NCBI GenBank assembly: GCA_041752455.1
Contig: JBGSWL010000169.1
Span: 1 to 64,000 of the forward strand
Reading direction: 5' to 3'
Origin: JBGSWL01 sp041752455
GTDB lineage: Bacteria; Pseudomonadota; Alphaproteobacteria; Rhizobiales; Rhizobiaceae
DNA length: 64,000 nucleotides
The notes below the pieces were generated by a model that saw nothing but the letters and a program-made list of their open reading frames with translations, was not told the DNA's origin and did not search any database. Below, piece by piece: positions 42,133 through 50,926 of the stretch. The stretch's first letter is position 1. Every line of letters starts with the position of its first letter. A program made the position numbers and the translations under genes.

Positions 42133-44691
42133 TCACTCGTTGCGCAGGATCGGCGCCGCCTTCTGGCCGAGCACCCGCCATGTGCCGAGAAGGCCGAAGC
42201 CGACCGTGGTCACAAGCGCGATGAGCACAGTCATCGCGGCCACATCCGGCATCAGCGTCCACGGCAGCGACATGATCCGGCTGATGACGAACCAGGCGGC
42301 CAGCCCGCCAGCACTCAGCGCGAACAGCGCGGTCGCAAAGCCGAGGATGGCATATTCTGCGACGAACGCCCCGATCAGCATGGCGCGTGTGGCGCCCAAT
42401 GTTTTCAAGACGACCGCATCATGCACGCGGCCCCGGTTGCCTGCCGCCAAGGCTCCGGCCAGAACCAGAACCGAGGCGATCAGCGCCACGGCTGCGGCGG
42501 CGCGAATGGCGGTCGCCAACTGCCCGACGACCTGGTTGACCAGTTCGATCGCATCCTTGACCCGCACGCTGGTGATCGATGGAAACGCCTGCGTCACCGA
42601 CCGCAGGATCGTTGCTTCCTTGGCAACATCGTCACCGGGCAAGGTCAGCGTGGCGATCCAGGCATGCGGCGCCCCGGCCATTGTATTGGGCGAAAACACC
42701 ATGACAAAATTGATCGCCAGCGATTCCCACTCGACATTGCGCAGATTGGCGATGCGCGCGGTAATGTTGCGGCCAAGCACGTTCACGGTGACCGTGTCGC
42801 CGATCTTGACGCCGATTTCGCCGGCCTCTTCTGCGGAAAACGAAACCAGCGGTTCGCCGGAATAGTCGGCCGGCCACCACTCACCTTCAGCAAGGGTCGA
42901 GTTTTCCGGAATGTTGCGCGAATAGGTGATGCCGCGGTCGCCGCGCAGCACCCAGGCGCCTTCCTCCGGCAGCACCATTTTCGTCACATCCTGCCCGTTC
43001 AGTTCGACGATGCGCCCGCGCAGCATCGGCACCCGCAGCAGTTTGCTGTCCGGCCCCGCCTCGGTTTCGACAAGTGTCGCAAACTCGTCGCTGACTGTAT
43101 TCTGGATATCGACAAAGAAGAAATTCGGCGCCCGTTCCGGCAGGTTGCCGGCAATTTGCTGGCGAAGATTGCCGTCGATCAGCGAGATCGCCACCAGAAG
43201 CGTCAGACCAAGGCCGAGCGCCAGCACGACCGATGGGGTCAATGCGCCGGGCCGGTGAATGTTGCCGATCGCCAGTCGCAGGGCCGTGCCGCGCACGCCG
43301 CGCACCCGCCGCGCCAGCATCTGGACGAGGGTTGCAACGAAACGCAGCACCACGAACGCCATCGCAACGCCAATCAGAAACCCCGCAGCCAGACGCCGGT
43401 CATCGGAGAGGTAGACCGCAAGCGCGGCCAAAACCGTTCCCGCAATCAGCGCAATCGCCAGATAGGCCGCGCGCGGCAGACGTCGGGCATCCATCACATG
43501 GTTGCGAAACAGGCTGGAAGCAGGAATGTCGCGCGCCCGGCCGAGCGGCAGGATCGCAAAGACAACCACCGTCAGCAGCGAGAACACCACCGCCATGGCC
43601 AGCGCTGACGGATAAAGGCCGGACCCTTCCGGCAGCGGAAGCACGCCGGACAGGGCGGCGCGCGCGGCAAAGGGCGCCAACGCCGCCATGACGAGGCCGA
43701 TCCCGATACCGAGGAGGGAGATCATCGCGATCTGCAGGAAATAGATCAGCGACACCAGGGACCCTGGCGCGCCCAGGCATTTGAATGTGGCGATCACGTC
43801 GCGCTTGGAATCAAGGAAGGCCCTCACCGCGTTGGCCACGCCGACACCGCCGGTCACAAGCGCCGTCAGCCCGACCAGCGTGAGAAACTGGGCAAAGCGC
43901 TCGATATTGGCGGCAAGCGCCGGCGCCGCATTGGCGCGGGTCCGCACAGCCCAACCGGCCTCGGGATGGGCACGCCGTGCCCGCTCGATTGCCGTCTCAA
44001 GTGCCTGCTCGGACGTATCCGGGTCCATCCGCACCTTGTAGATGCGCTCGACCATCGACCCCGGCTGGATCAGGCCTGAGGTCCGGAGCCCCTCAAGCGC
44101 GACGATGGCGCGCGGCGCCAGCCCGATGCCGTCCGACAAGGCGTCCGGTTCGGTGAGAATGGTGCCGATCAGGCGAAAGCGGGCATCGCCCACGAGAACC
44201 ACATCGCCGACGGCAAGACCGAGCCGATCGAGAAATATCGGCTGGACAAGCATGCCAAAGGCGCCGTCGCGTTCGCCAAGATCGGCGACGGTCTGGGGCG
44301 GGGAGGTCTCGAGTGTGCCGAAAAGCGGGTAAAGGTCATCGACCGCCTTGATCTGGACCAGCGTCTGGTCGCTGCCATCCTCAAGCCGTGCCATCGAGCG
44401 GGTTGAGGCGCTTTCGGCCACCGTGCCCATCTGCGCAAAGGTCGCCCGCTCGGCTTCGCTGGCATCGCGCTGGATGATTTCGAAGCGGACGTCACCGCCG
44501 AGAATGTCGCGCCCCTGGCTGGCAATGCCGCCGGTGATCGACTGGCTGACCGCGTTGACGCCGCCGATCGCCGCCGTGCCAAGCGCGATGCAGGCCAGAA
44601 ACACGAAAAACCCCGACAGTCCGCCGCGCAGCTCGCGCAGGGCAAAGCGCAAGGCGAGGCGCAGACGTTCGATGAGCGGCATCTCGGTCAT
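42133..44691 (-). CDS. ABC transporter permease, YbbP-like (FtsX/MacB fold)
   Basis: An 852-residue permease. One N-terminal helix (GFFVFLACIALGTAAIGGV) is followed by a large MacB-type periplasmic domain, four-helix FtsX core (TLVGLTALVTGGVGVANAV and following), a central pair of helices, a second periplasmic domain, and a last FtsX core. This double layout is typical of YbbP. Partner ATPase and TesA-like esterase genes adjoin it, as in the ybbAP-tesA arrangement. The transported substance is unknown, with lipids or peptidoglycan-related compounds suspected. The ATG overlaps the ATPase stop (ATGA). Confidence 0.9.
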   Translation of the reverse strand: MTEMPLIERLRLALRFALRELRGGLSGFFVFLACIALGTAAIGGVNAVSQSITGGIASQGRDILGGDVRFEIIQRDASEAERATFAQMGTVAESASTRSMARLEDGSDQTLVQIKAVDDLYPLFGTLETSPPQTVADLGERDGAFGMLVQPIFLDRLGLAVGDVVLVGDARFRLIGTILTEPDALSDGIGLAPRAIVALEGLRTSGLIQPGSMVERIYKVRMDPDTSEQALETAIERARRAHPEAGWAVRTRANAAPALAANIERFAQFLTLVGLTALVTGGVGVANAVRAFLDSKRDVIATFKCLGAPGSLVSLIYFLQIAMISLLGIGIGLVMAALAPFAARAALSGVLPLPEGSGLYPSALAMAVVFSLLTVVVFAILPLGRARDIPASSLFRNHVMDARRLPRAAYLAIALIAGTVLAALAVYLSDDRRLAAGFLIGVAMAFVVLRFVATLVQMLARRVRGVRGTALRLAIGNIHRPGALTPSVVLALGLGLTLLVAISLIDGNLRQQIAGNLPERAPNFFFVDIQNTVSDEFATLVETEAGPDSKLLRVPMLRGRIVELNGQDVTKMVLPEEGAWVLRGDRGITYSRNIPENSTLAEGEWWPADYSGEPLVSFSAEEAGEIGVKIGDTVTVNVLGRNITARIANLRNVEWESLAINFVMVFSPNTMAGAPHAWIATLTLPGDDVAKEATILRSVTQAFPSITSVRVKDAIELVNQVVGQLATAIRAAAAVALIASVLVLAGALAAGNRGRVHDAVVLKTLGATRAMLIGAFVAEYAILGFATALFALSAGGLAAWFVISRIMSLPWTLMPDVAAMTVLIALVTTVGFGLLGTWRVLGQKAAPILRNE

Positions 44692-45386
44692 TGCGCGGCA
44701 AGTTCCACGCGCGCCTCGTCGAAAACTTCGCCGGAGCGCACACGCACCCGCCGGTCGCAGCGCTGCGCCAGCAGGGGATCGTGAGTGACGAGAACGAATG
44801 TCATGCCGCGCTCGACCTGCGTGCGGAAGATCAGATCGGTGATCAGCGCACCCGTCTCCTGATCGAGATTTCCGGTCGGCTCATCGGCGATCAGGATGCG
44901 CGGCGAAGCCACAAGCGCCCGGGCAATGGCCACGCGCTGCTGCTCGCCGCCTGACAGTTCGCCCGGATAGTGCCCCATCCGGTCTTTCAACCCGACGGCC
45001 GCCAGTTCGTCGCGGGCGCGCGAAAACGCATCGCGAACGCCTGCGAGTTCCAGCGGAACCGCGACATTTTCCAGAGCTGTCATGTTCGGGATCAGGTGGA
45101 AGGACTGGAAGACAAAGCCGACATTGCGCCCGCGGAACCGGGCGATGGCATCCTCACCCATCGCATCAAGGCGCGACCCTGCAACCTCGACAATGCCGCT
45201 GTCCGGACGTTCAAGACCGGCCAGAACCATCAGGAGCGTTGTCTTGCCGGACCCGGATGGACCGACAACGCCGATCGACTGGCCGGCAGCGACATCCAGC
45301 GAGACATCGCGCAGGACATGCACCCGGTTGCCCTGGTGGCCGAGCGTGAGATTGACATCTTGCAGGTGGATGACAGGTACAGTCAC
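44688..45386 (-). CDS. ABC transporter ATP-binding protein, YbbA-like
   Basis: A 232-residue ATPase of the LolD/MacB/YbbA group. Walker A VVGPSGSGKTTLLM, signature LSGGEQQRVAIARAL, Walker B ILIADEPTGNLDQET, and switch His in FVLVTHDPLLA. It pairs with the YbbP-like permease that follows with an ATGA overlap. It is divergent from the tesA-like gene with a 73-base gap, so one control region likely serves both. Confidence 0.93.
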   Translation of the reverse strand: MTVPVIHLQDVNLTLGHQGNRVHVLRDVSLDVAAGQSIGVVGPSGSGKTTLLMVLAGLERPDSGIVEVAGSRLDAMGEDAIARFRGRNVGFVFQSFHLIPNMTALENVAVPLELAGVRDAFSRARDELAAVGLKDRMGHYPGELSGGEQQRVAIARALVASPRILIADEPTGNLDQETGALITDLIFRTQVERGMTFVLVTHDPLLAQRCDRRVRVRSGEVFDEARVELAAQ

Positions 45387-45459
45387 GGGGCGATGAGCCT
45401 ATATGAGAGGTTGAAGGCGCATTTGCCGCGCTGCATCATACATGGGAGCCCGACTGGCA

Positions 45460-46101
45460 ATGGTCAAACAGTTACGCGTCTTTCTTGCCCTGCTCGGGTT
45501 CGGTTTGGTCTTTGCGTCACCCGCAGCGGCGCAGTCCCTGTCGGGCGTCGGCTTCGGCGACAGCCTGATGGCAGGTTTCGAACTGGGGCTCGATGAAGGC
45601 TTTCCGCAGAAACTGGAAGCTGCCCTGCGCCAACGCGGCCATGACGTCACGATCGCCGGCGCAGGCGTACCCGGCGACACGACGTCCGGCGGGCTCGAAC
45701 GCCTGGACTGGTCGATTCCCGACGGCACGGATTTCGTGATCCTCGAACTTGGCGGCAATGATGCCCTGCGCGGTGTCGCCCCGGAAATCGTCCGTGCCAA
45801 TCTGGAAAAGATGATCGTGGCGCTCAAGGCGCGCAACATCACGGTGGTTCTCGCCGGCATGCTTGCGCCACCGAACATGGGCAGCACCTATGGCGAGGCC
45901 TTCAACCGGATTTATCCGGATCTGGCCGCCAAGCACGGGTTGCCACTCTATCCATTTTTCCTCGACGGAGTGATCACGGCGCCCGGATTGATGCTCGGTG
46001 ACGGCATTCACCCGACGGCCGCCGGCATCGATGTCATGGTCGAACGCTTCGTTCCCTTCATTGAGCCTGTTCTTTTGTCGCTTTCCGCCGGATCGAATTG
46101 A
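45460..46101 (+). CDS. tesA: SGNH-family arylesterase/thioesterase, TesA-like
   Basis: A 213-residue periplasmic esterase. A signal peptide (cleavage after PAAA, about residue 24) is followed by the SGNH blocks: GFGDSLMAGFEL (block I, with Met in place of the usual Thr), GVPGDTTSGGLERLDW (block II), VILELGGNDALRG (block III, Asn) and DGIHPTAAGIDVM (block V, Asp and His). TesA hydrolyses acyl esters and thioesters. The start at 45460 has GGAG 11 bases upstream; 45442 is an alternative. It is divergent from the YbbA-like ATPase. Confidence 0.9.
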   Translation: MVKQLRVFLALLGFGLVFASPAAAQSLSGVGFGDSLMAGFELGLDEGFPQKLEAALRQRGHDVTIAGAGVPGDTTSGGLERLDWSIPDGTDFVILELGGNDALRGVAPEIVRANLEKMIVALKARNITVVLAGMLAPPNMGSTYGEAFNRIYPDLAAKHGLPLYPFFLDGVITAPGLMLGDGIHPTAAGIDVMVERFVPFIEPVLLSLSAGSN

Positions 46102-46226
46102 TTCGAGCGGCAAATTCCGGTTGCGCCATCGCCTGATGCGTGATTCGATTCCATTCGTAGGCGAAGTGATTTGCCGTCCGCCCGGAAGGCAGAGTTCTCC
46201 GCCCGCCAGCAAAGTGGGAGACGGAC

Positions 46227-46820
46227 ATGCCGCGCCTTTTCACTGCACTCGAAATTCCCCACGATGCCGGTCTTCACATGAGCCTTCTGCGCGGCGGATT
46301 GCCGGGCGCGCGGTGGATCGATCCGGAAAACTACCACCTGACGCTGCGCTTCATCGGCGACATCGAGCACCATCTTGCCGATGAACTGGTCAGCAGCCTG
46401 GATCGGGTCCAGCGCCACGAATTCACCCTCGGCTTTGCAGGCCTCGGCGCTTTCGGTGGCCGCAAGCCGCACTCGGTGTTTGCCACGCCAACCGCATCGC
46501 CCGACCTGCATGAACTGCAGGCGGAGATTGCCCGCATCTGCCACAGGCTTGGCATTCCCGCCGATCCGCGCAAGTTCACCCCTCATGTCACGCTGGCGCG
46601 GCTACGTAACGCTACACCCGAAGCGGTGGCGACCTATCTGTCGGTGCGGGGCGGGTTCTTCATCGCGCCATTCAAGATCCGCCGGTTTGTCCTGATGTCC
46701 TCGCGCGACAGCATCGGCGGCGGACCCTACCTTGTGGAAGAGGGCTACAATCTGTCGCGGGACATGCGCGCGGCACACCGTCCCGTCAGCGAACAGGTTC
46801 CTGTTCGGATGTCACGTTAG
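46227..46820 (+). CDS. thpR: RNA 2',3'-cyclic phosphodiesterase (2'-5' RNA ligase family)
   Basis: A 197-residue 2H phosphoesterase. Both His-x-Thr motifs are present: YHLTLRFIGD and PHVTLARLRN. The N-terminal MPRLFTALEIP is typical. Members open 2',3'-cyclic phosphates or join 2'-5' tRNA half ends in vitro; the physiological role is unsettled. It stands 125 bases after tesA and 11 bases before phhB on the same strand. Confidence 0.92.
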   Translation: MPRLFTALEIPHDAGLHMSLLRGGLPGARWIDPENYHLTLRFIGDIEHHLADELVSSLDRVQRHEFTLGFAGLGAFGGRKPHSVFATPTASPDLHELQAEIARICHRLGIPADPRKFTPHVTLARLRNATPEAVATYLSVRGGFFIAPFKIRRFVLMSSRDSIGGGPYLVEEGYNLSRDMRAAHRPVSEQVPVRMSR

Positions 46821-46831
46821 GGCTTGGATCT

Positions 46832-47131
46832 ATGGCTGCCAAACCGATCAACCCGGAAAGCCTGGATGCAAGCGTCGCAGCGCTGGACGGTTGGGTATCG
46901 GCCGATGACCGCAAGGCCATCAGCCGGGCATTCAAGTTCGCTGATTTCAATGCAGCCTTCGGGTTCATGGCGCGGGTGGCGCTCGCTGCCGAAAAGCTCG
47001 ACCACCATCCCGAATGGAGCAATGTCTGGAACAAGGTCGATATCCGGCTGACAACGCACGACACCGGCGGCCTGTCGGACCTTGACCTCAGGCTGGCGGC
47101 ACAGATCGACCAGATTGCCGCGGCGTCTTGA
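46832..47131 (+). CDS. phhB: 4a-hydroxytetrahydrobiopterin dehydratase (pterin-4a-carbinolamine dehydratase)
   Basis: A 99-residue pterin carbinolamine dehydratase. The catalytic His pair and Trp are in KLDHHPEWSNVWNKVDI, followed by the family end GGLSDLDLRLAAQID. It recycles the pterin cofactor of aromatic amino acid hydroxylases; some alphaproteobacterial copies may serve in molybdopterin chemistry. No phhA is adjacent. Confidence 0.94.
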   Translation: MAAKPINPESLDASVAALDGWVSADDRKAISRAFKFADFNAAFGFMARVALAAEKLDHHPEWSNVWNKVDIRLTTHDTGGLSDLDLRLAAQIDQIAAAS

Positions 47132-47194
47132 CGCAAGGGATGCTCGTCACCAACTCTAGTCTGCAATGTTGAACCTGTGTGCAGAAGGGTGGGT

Positions 47195-47629
47195 ATGGTC
47201 ATGACGTCCGAGAACCTGTCGCTGGATCGCATTCCCCTTGATGATGTGAAGATCGGTGAAATCCTTGAACCCGGCAGCGAAGAAGAAACCTCGCGCCGCG
47301 AAAAGAAGGTGCGCGAGCGGTTCTGGCCGAAGCTGGCCCGGTCACTCGGACGCGTACCGTTCGCAGAAGACGTCGTCGCCAGTTACTACTGCGCCCTTGA
47401 CCCTCATACGCCGACGCGTACCAAGGGTATCCTGTTGGCGGCGCTGGCTTATTTCATCCTGCCGCTCGATACGCTGCCGGACTTTCTCCTCGGCTTCGGC
47501 TTTACCGATGACCTTGCCGTGATTGCTGCGGCCGTCAGCGCCGTGCGCGGGTCGATTTCCCCTGCCCATCGCAAGGCCGCGCGCGACGCCCTTGTCGAGA
47601 TTTCCCGGGACGACAAGCCCGCCGCCTGA
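47195..47629 (+). CDS. YkvA family protein (DUF1232)
   Basis: A 144-residue protein. The C-terminal half is the DUF1232 region with helices and the conserved AALAYFILPLDTLPDFLLGFGFTDD segment, preceded by ASYYCALDPHTPTRTKG. It is probably membrane-associated; its role is unknown. An AAGGG lies five bases before ATG 47195. It is convergent with the ECF sigma gene, five bases away. Confidence 0.88.
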   Translation: MVMTSENLSLDRIPLDDVKIGEILEPGSEEETSRREKKVRERFWPKLARSLGRVPFAEDVVASYYCALDPHTPTRTKGILLAALAYFILPLDTLPDFLLGFGFTDDLAVIAAAVSAVRGSISPAHRKAARDALVEISRDDKPAA

Positions 47630-47634
47630 TCGGC

Positions 47635-48207
47635 TCAGAAATCGGTATCGACGCGATCGTCATGTTCGAGCACGCGCCGCAAGCGCCCGAAGGCCAGGCG
47701 GATGCGTGACTTGACGGTGCCGAGCGGCAAGCCGGTCTCCTCGGCGATCTGGCTGTGCGACAGCCCGAGGAAAAACGCCATGCGAACCAGTTGCACCTGC
47801 TCTTCCGGCAGGTCCTCCATGGCAGCGCGCACGCGGGCGTCGCGCTGTTCGGCATCCATTGCATCATCTGCCGCTTCGTCGCCTTCCGGCTGCAGCATCG
47901 GATCATCCGGATCGAGCAGGCTGGACCGGTCGCGCCGCACCGCGTCGATGCGCCGGTTGCGGGCTACGCGAAACAGCCAGGTCGAGAGGGAAGATTTCGA
48001 CGGATCAAACAGATGCGCCTTGTGCCACAGGACGATCATGACCTCCTGGGCCAGATCCTCCGCAGAGCCGTCATCCATGCCGAGCCGGCGCAGATAGGCT
48101 TTGATTCGCGGTGCAAAGTGATCGAACAACGTGGTGAAGGCCACCCTGTCCCGGTCCGCCGACACACGTCTGGCGAGCGCGGCAAATTGCTTGTGTTGTT
48201 CGCTCAT
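47635..48207 (-). CDS. ECF-type RNA polymerase sigma factor
   Basis: A 190-residue extracytoplasmic-function sigma factor. Region 2 includes LFDHFAPRIKAYLRR, AEDLAQEVMIVLWHKAHLF and STWLFRVARNRRIDAVRR (-10 recognition); region 4 includes LPEEQVQLVRMAFFLGLSHS and the helix-turn-helix GLPLGTVKSRIRLAFGRLR. The sequence resembles RpoE/ECF11-type sigmas of alphaproteobacteria, whose ChrR-type anti-sigma is usually the next gene; here the next gene is convergent ykvA, and no anti-sigma is seen. The start at 48207 (MSEQHKQF) fits. Confidence 0.93.
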   Translation of the reverse strand: MSEQHKQFAALARRVSADRDRVAFTTLFDHFAPRIKAYLRRLGMDDGSAEDLAQEVMIVLWHKAHLFDPSKSSLSTWLFRVARNRRIDAVRRDRSSLLDPDDPMLQPEGDEAADDAMDAEQRDARVRAAMEDLPEEQVQLVRMAFFLGLSHSQIAEETGLPLGTVKSRIRLAFGRLRRVLEHDDRVDTDF

Positions 48208-48571
48208 GGCCGTGGTGCTGCGTTCAAGTCCGTTGAGAGACGCCGGTCTCGGGGTCGGGAGGACGATCCGAACTTCTGCGATCATTCAATCAGTTTGGAA
48301 AGCAAAGTCAAACTCTTGCCGTTTTCATTGATGAAAGGATTGGAGGTCGACAGGGCGAGGCGTCGGGCCTGCGGGCTTGCACGCTGCACCTTTGGCGGCA
48401 CGGATACCCTTCCGGAAAGCAGACATTCGCATGTTCGGACAAAAGATTCATGGTTTCGTAACCATGTCTTTGCAAGCTGGCGCCAGTGTCTGGTCGTGGT
48501 CGGATACTCCCGCGCAACACATGGCCGCGCGCTGCAGCGCATCGGCAGGGCTCGAGGAACGGTAAGGAAAA
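48208..48571. other. Gene-free divergent control region
   Basis: No gene seen in 364 bases between the ECF sigma gene and the IalB gene. A perfect 7-base inverted repeat CATGGTT-TCGT-AACCATG is at 48449-48466, about 105 bases before the IalB start. AAGGAAAA before 48572 is the IalB ribosome binding site. Small frames here lack features of real genes. Confidence 0.45.
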
Positions 48572-49087
48572 ATGGCTTTGGTTCAAACAATTCGCGCAAC
48601 AGCGCTCGCCTTTGGCGTCATGGCGGTTTCCGCCACAGCGGCATTCGCCCAGACCCCGCAGCGCATCGGCCAGTTCAATGATTGGGGCGCGGTCAGCTAT
48701 CAGGGTGGCAGCGGCAAGGTCTGCTACGCCGTTTCGGTTCCCACTTCGAAACAGCCGGCCAGCGTCAATCACGGCGACAATTTCTTCGTCGTCACGCAGC
48801 GCGGCAGCCAGAATGTCACCTACGAACCGCAGTTCATCGCCGGCTACGCACTGCAGGACAATTCGAAGGTCACCGTGACCATCGACAGCAAGGACTTCAC
48901 GTTCTTTGCAAAGGACAACACCGCATGGACCGAGAACGCTGCACAGGATCCCGCGCTTGTCGCGGCGATGAAGGCAGGCTCACGCATGTCGATCAAGGCC
49001 GTGTCACGACGCGGCACGAACACGGCTTATGAGTATTCGCTATCGGGCATCACCGCAGCGCTGAATGCGATCCAGACCTGCAAGTAG
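48572..49087 (+). CDS. Invasion-associated locus B (IalB) family protein
   Basis: A 171-residue secreted protein. The signal peptide is cleaved near residue 26 (AAFA). The mature IalB domain has WGAVSYQGGSGKVCYAVSVP, DNFFVVTQRG and a C-terminal SLSGITAALNAIQTCK; the two Cys probably form a disulfide. IalB helps Bartonella enter red cells, but the family is common in free-living alphaproteobacteria, where its job is unknown. A terminator follows. Confidence 0.88.
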   Translation: MALVQTIRATALAFGVMAVSATAAFAQTPQRIGQFNDWGAVSYQGGSGKVCYAVSVPTSKQPASVNHGDNFFVVTQRGSQNVTYEPQFIAGYALQDNSKVTVTIDSKDFTFFAKDNTAWTENAAQDPALVAAMKAGSRMSIKAVSRRGTNTAYEYSLSGITAALNAIQTCK

Positions 49088-49152
49088 CGGCGGCCACGCC
49101 ACGGCCCGGTGTCTCGCAGCGGGTTGCAAACCTGCGCGCAATACCACATGTG

Positions 49153-49187
49153 AACCCCTGCCAGCGTGTGTGGCGGGGGTTTTCCGT
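49153..49187 (+). terminator. Rho-independent terminator after the IalB gene
   Basis: Eleven-base stem AACCCCTGCCA (49153-49163) / TGGCGGGGGTT (49171-49181) with one G-T pair and a 7-base loop, followed by TTCCGTTTT. It separates the IalB gene from rlmN on the same strand. Confidence 0.8.
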
Positions 49188-49233
49188 TTTCTGCTGATGC
49201 TGCACGATCCCAGTTCGAACCCGGAGTTGACCG

Positions 49234-50466
49234 ATGGCCGTCACGCTTGATCTGACCGGTAACGTTGAACGCCCGTCGCCGGTCGTCACATCACCGGCAT
49301 CGGACAATCGACCCTCGCTGATCGGCATGACGCGTGCGGGCCTTGCTGCGGCGCTGGCCGATGCAGGCGTGGCCGAACGCCAGTTGAAGATGCGGGTGTC
49401 GCAGGTCTGGCACTGGCTGTATGTGCGCGGCATCGATGACTTTTCGCAGATGTCGAATGTCTCGAAGGATCTGCGCACCCTGCTCGAAACCCATTTCACC
49501 ATCGGCAGGCCGGAGATCGTCGAAGAACAGGTTTCGACCGATGGCACGCGCAAGTGGCTGCTGCGGTTTCCCTCGCGCGGTGCCGGCCGGCCTGTCGAAA
49601 TCGAGACCGTCTACATTCCCGAGGAAGGCCGCGGCACGCTGTGCGTCTCCAGCCAGGTTGGCTGCACGCTCACCTGCACCTTCTGCCATACCGGGACGCA
49701 GACGCTGGTGCGCAACCTGACTGCCGGAGAGATCGTCGCCCAGGTGCTTCTGGCGCGCGCCCGGCTCGGCGATTTTCCCGATGCCGATACGCCTGCCGGG
49801 GCGATCGTTCCTGCGGAAGGACGCAAGGTTTCGAACATCGTTCTGATGGGCATGGGCGAGCCGCTCTATAACTATGACAATGTTCGCGATGCGATGCAGA
49901 TCATCATCGATGGTGACGGTCTTTCGCTGTCCAAGCGGCGCGTGACGCTGTCGACGTCAGGTGTCGTGCCGTTCATCCCGAAGATCGGCGAAGAGACCGG
50001 CTGCATGCTGGCCATTTCGCTGCATGCCACCAATGATGCCCTGCGCGATGTGCTGGTGCCGATCAACAAGAAATATCCGCTCAAAGACCTGCTCGACGCC
50101 TGCCGCGCCTATCCGGGCCTGTCGAACGCCCGGCGTATCACCTTCGAATATGTGATGCTCAAGGGTGTCAATGATGGCCTTGCCGATGCGCGCGATCTGG
50201 TGCGGCTGCTCAAGGGCATTCCGGCCAAGATTAACCTGATCCCGTTCAACAAGTGGCCGGGGTCAAACTACGCATGCTCTGACTGGGAAACGATCGAGCG
50301 CTTTGCCGATTTCATCAATGACAACGGCTATGCTTCGCCGATCCGCACCCCGCGCGGCCATGACATCCTTGCCGCCTGCGGCCAGTTGAAAAGCGAATCC
50401 GAGCGGATGAAGAAGACCGACCGCCTCGCCTATGAGGCGATGATGATCGCCGGCCATGGTGATTAG
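49234..50466 (+). CDS. rlmN: Dual-specificity 23S rRNA/tRNA C2-methyladenine methyltransferase RlmN
   Basis: Radical SAM methyltransferase acting on A2503 of 23S rRNA and A37 of some tRNAs. It has 410 residues. The 4Fe-4S motif CTLTCTFCHTG is preceded by TLCVSSQVG, with MGMGEPLYNYDNV and the methyl-carrying Cys in IRTPRGHDILAACGQL near the C-terminus. GGAG lies seven bases before the ATG. Its end overlaps the next gene by 11 bases. Confidence 0.97.
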   Translation: MAVTLDLTGNVERPSPVVTSPASDNRPSLIGMTRAGLAAALADAGVAERQLKMRVSQVWHWLYVRGIDDFSQMSNVSKDLRTLLETHFTIGRPEIVEEQVSTDGTRKWLLRFPSRGAGRPVEIETVYIPEEGRGTLCVSSQVGCTLTCTFCHTGTQTLVRNLTAGEIVAQVLLARARLGDFPDADTPAGAIVPAEGRKVSNIVLMGMGEPLYNYDNVRDAMQIIIDGDGLSLSKRRVTLSTSGVVPFIPKIGEETGCMLAISLHATNDALRDVLVPINKKYPLKDLLDACRAYPGLSNARRITFEYVMLKGVNDGLADARDLVRLLKGIPAKINLIPFNKWPGSNYACSDWETIERFADFINDNGYASPIRTPRGHDILAACGQLKSESERMKKTDRLAYEAMMIAGHGD

Positions 50467-50926
50467 GCGCGGGCATTTCCGCATCGCGGGGGGCTTCCTT
50501 GCAGGCTACCTGATCGCAGTGTTTGTAGCCGTCATTATGGTGCTTGTTCTGATGGGAGCGGTGGGCGCCCTTCCGGGCAACGGGCGCTTCGGGTCATTTT
50601 CGGCATTTGGTCGCGATGCGGTCTCGTTTGTCCTCGCCGGATTTGCGGTAACGTCTGTTTATGCAGCGCCGGGCTACATCGCCACGCATCTGCTGGTCTG
50701 GGCAGAACAGGTAAAGCCAAACCGGCGCACGCTCATGATATTCGGTGCCTTGACTGCCTGGCTCGCTCTGCTTTTGGCGGGCCTGCCAGTTGCCAAGATC
50801 GAAGAATTTCCCTTTGTCATTCCTTCCATCATCGGCGGCGCGGTCGCCGGATGGCTGCATGGTCACCTCTTCGGGTGGCTCTTCGGGACAAAGGCTACCC
50901 CTTTCCCTCCGCCATCAGGATCTTGA
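50456..50926 (+). CDS. Membrane protein of unknown function
   Basis: A 156-residue protein with four predicted helices: residues ~10-35 (FLAGYLIAVFVAVIMVLVLMGA), ~50-72, ~90-110 (LMIFGALTAWLALLLAGL) and ~118-140. No family recognised. It overlaps the end of rlmN by 11 bases, so it is translated from the same transcript. At its 3' end it overlaps the convergent LysE gene by 32 bases. Confidence 0.65.
   Translation: MVIRRGHFRIAGGFLAGYLIAVFVAVIMVLVLMGAVGALPGNGRFGSFSAFGRDAVSFVLAGFAVTSVYAAPGYIATHLLVWAEQVKPNRRTLMIFGALTAWLALLLAGLPVAKIEEFPFVIPSIIGGAVAGWLHGHLFGWLFGTKATPFPPPSGS

Noticed and set aside
41104..43608. 834-codon open frame on the plus strand across the Bax inhibitor-1 and YbbP-like genes
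   Set aside because: It spans two well-supported minus-strand genes and their gap, with a composition of Arg, His, Gln and Gly that has no family features.
48208..48300. ECF autoregulatory promoter (TGATC then TA at 18 bases) before the sigma gene
   Set aside because: A TGATC is present near 48280, but no matching -10 follows at the needed spacing.
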